Below, piece after piece: positions 13,597 through 16,673 of a stretch of DNA of 16,673 nt. The notes under the pieces are model-generated. The model was given only the letters and a program-made list of their open reading frames with translations, did no database searches and was not told the DNA's origin. A program made the translations under genes and the position numbers. The first letter of the stretch is position 1. Every line of letters begins with the position of its first letter. The stretch spans positions 1 through 16,673 of the forward strand of contig JAEWKR010000043.1 of assembly GCA_023457715.1 (NCBI GenBank), in the 5' to 3' direction. This DNA is from Verrucomicrobiota bacterium (lineage in GTDB: Bacteria > Verrucomicrobiota > Verrucomicrobiia > Opitutales > Opitutaceae).

Positions 13597-13894
13597 TCCG
13601 GCGGAGTTTTGGCGGCGCGCTGAGCCAGGGCAAGGAGGAGTTGAGGGGGGAGGAAGGGAGTGAGGGAGTGGGGGAGTAAGGGAGTGAGGGGGGGAGGAGG
13701 GAGTGAGGGAATGGGGACAGACCCGCGGAAGGTAGAAGGGAGTGAGGGAGTGAGGGGGACATGCCCGCGGCAGGGAGTGTGGGGGGGACAACTGGCGGTC
13801 TGGTGGGGCGATGTATCACGAGTTCGGAATATGTTGATATTAGGCTTGCGGCGAGCGGGCTGGGGGTGGTTTCTTCGCGGCATCCAATCCTCTC
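13597..13894. other. Divergent gap between kinase and metK
   Basis: A 298-bp gap that must hold promoters for both operons. The kinase-proximal half is the G-rich array. The metK-proximal part (about 13808-13845) is the only AT-richer patch, with TTGATA and GATATT words but no good paired hexamers. I see no SAM-binding riboswitch fold. Confidence 0.5.
13645..13790 (+). repeat. G-rich GGGAGTGA octamer array with quadruplex potential
   Basis: Imperfect tandem copies of an 8-bp unit (GGGAGTGA, with GGGAGTAA, GGGAGTGG and GGGAATGG variants), interrupted by two GC-rich inserts containing CCCGCGG. Four G runs at 13645-13650, 13656-13658, 13664-13666 and 13670-13674 are separated by loops of 5, 5 and 3 bases, which fits the standard G-quadruplex rule, and further runs follow. 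The G-rich strand is the non-template strand for metK. Confidence 0.85.
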
Positions 13895-15061
<1,167 letters not shown>

Positions 15062-15068
15062 GGCATCC

Positions 15069-15094
15069 TCACTTTTCACTTTCACCCTCACTTT
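15069..15094 (+). repeat. TCACTTT heptamers in the metK-ahcY spacer
   Basis: Three copies of TCACTTT (15069-15075, 15076-15082, 15088-15094) with CACCC before the last. They make the whole 40-bp leader of ahcY pyrimidine-rich, and no Shine-Dalgarno sequence is present. The end lies 7 bp before the ATG, where a ribosome site would normally be. Confidence 0.75.
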
Positions 15095-15101
15095 CTCTCA
15101 G

Positions 15102-16529
<1,428 letters not shown>

Positions 16530-16575
16530 GGAAGCGGTCCGCGATCAGCTTTCGGCTCCCAGCCTTTGCAGCTTC

Positions 16576-16606
16576 AAGCCCGGTGCGTCAGCGCGCCGGG
16601 CTTTTT
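16576..16606 (+). terminator. Rho-independent terminator of the metK-ahcY operon
   Basis: A 12-bp stem (16576-16587 with 16592-16603, one G-U pair) closes a TCAG loop and is followed by a T run to 16606. It lies 46 bp past the ahcY stop. It is the only textbook terminator in the window. Confidence 0.92.
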
Positions 16607-16673
16607 GCAGGCTCGTGGCGGACTGATGCGGGCGAGCCGCCCCCGGGCCCTTTCGCGTCGTGGGCCCCGGGCG

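Noticed and set aside
13597..13791. N-terminal extension of the kinase frame rich in PHSLTP repeats
   Set aside because: It is the translation of the G-rich octamer array. The receiver domain begins soon after the ATG at 13596.
13800..13894. SAM or SAH riboswitch upstream of metK, or SAH riboswitch before ahcY
   Set aside because: I could not find conserved core segments or a plausible fold before metK, and the 40-bp pyrimidine-rich spacer before ahcY is too short and unstructured.

Overview
The window is GC-rich chromosomal DNA from a Gram-negative bacterium with a periplasm. The gene repertoire (osmoregulated periplasmic glucan synthesis, ECF sigma factor, type II secretion/type IV pilus ATPase, phosphorelay) and the style of the intergenic repeats suggest Verrucomicrobia, possibly the Opitutaceae. 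That placement is inferred from gene style and remembered similarity, not from a search. I support 15 protein genes, no RNA genes, one strong intrinsic terminator and an unusually dense set of short intergenic repeats.

Layout. On the minus strand, 73-1088 holds an ECF sigma factor and a small exported protein whose start overlaps the sigma gene's stop. Divergently, 1372-6730 is a plus-strand operon: a family-4-like uracil-DNA glycosylase, mdoG, an unrecognised 220-residue protein with one C-terminal membrane segment, and mdoH. The first three are joined by ATGA overlaps and mdoH follows after 6 bp. Next, 6731-9619 is a repeat-rich accessory stretch with a VTT/DedA-like membrane protein, a DUF488 protein and a small exported protein. 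On the minus strand, 9620-13596 holds signalling and motor genes: a receiver-histidine kinase hybrid, a stand-alone receiver, a 60-residue unknown, a GspE/PilB-type ATPase and, beyond a repeat block, an Hpt protein. Finally metK and ahcY (13895-16529) form an S-adenosylmethionine cycle pair closed by a clear rho-independent terminator.

How the genes fit together. MdoG and MdoH make and process periplasmic glucans; the unknown gene between them is the best candidate for a new component of that pathway. The kinase, receiver and Hpt proteins have the parts of a phosphorelay, and tight coupling to the secretion/pilus ATPase suggests control of pilus or secretion activity. MetK makes SAM and AhcY removes the SAH left after methylation.

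The most unusual feature is non-coding. At least twelve separate arrays of 7- or 8-bp tandem units, of unrelated sequence but nearly the same period, sit in the gaps between genes. Several join compact GC hairpins with three-base loops. Two larger inverted-repeat element families are also present in two copies each. Few genes show a Shine-Dalgarno sequence.
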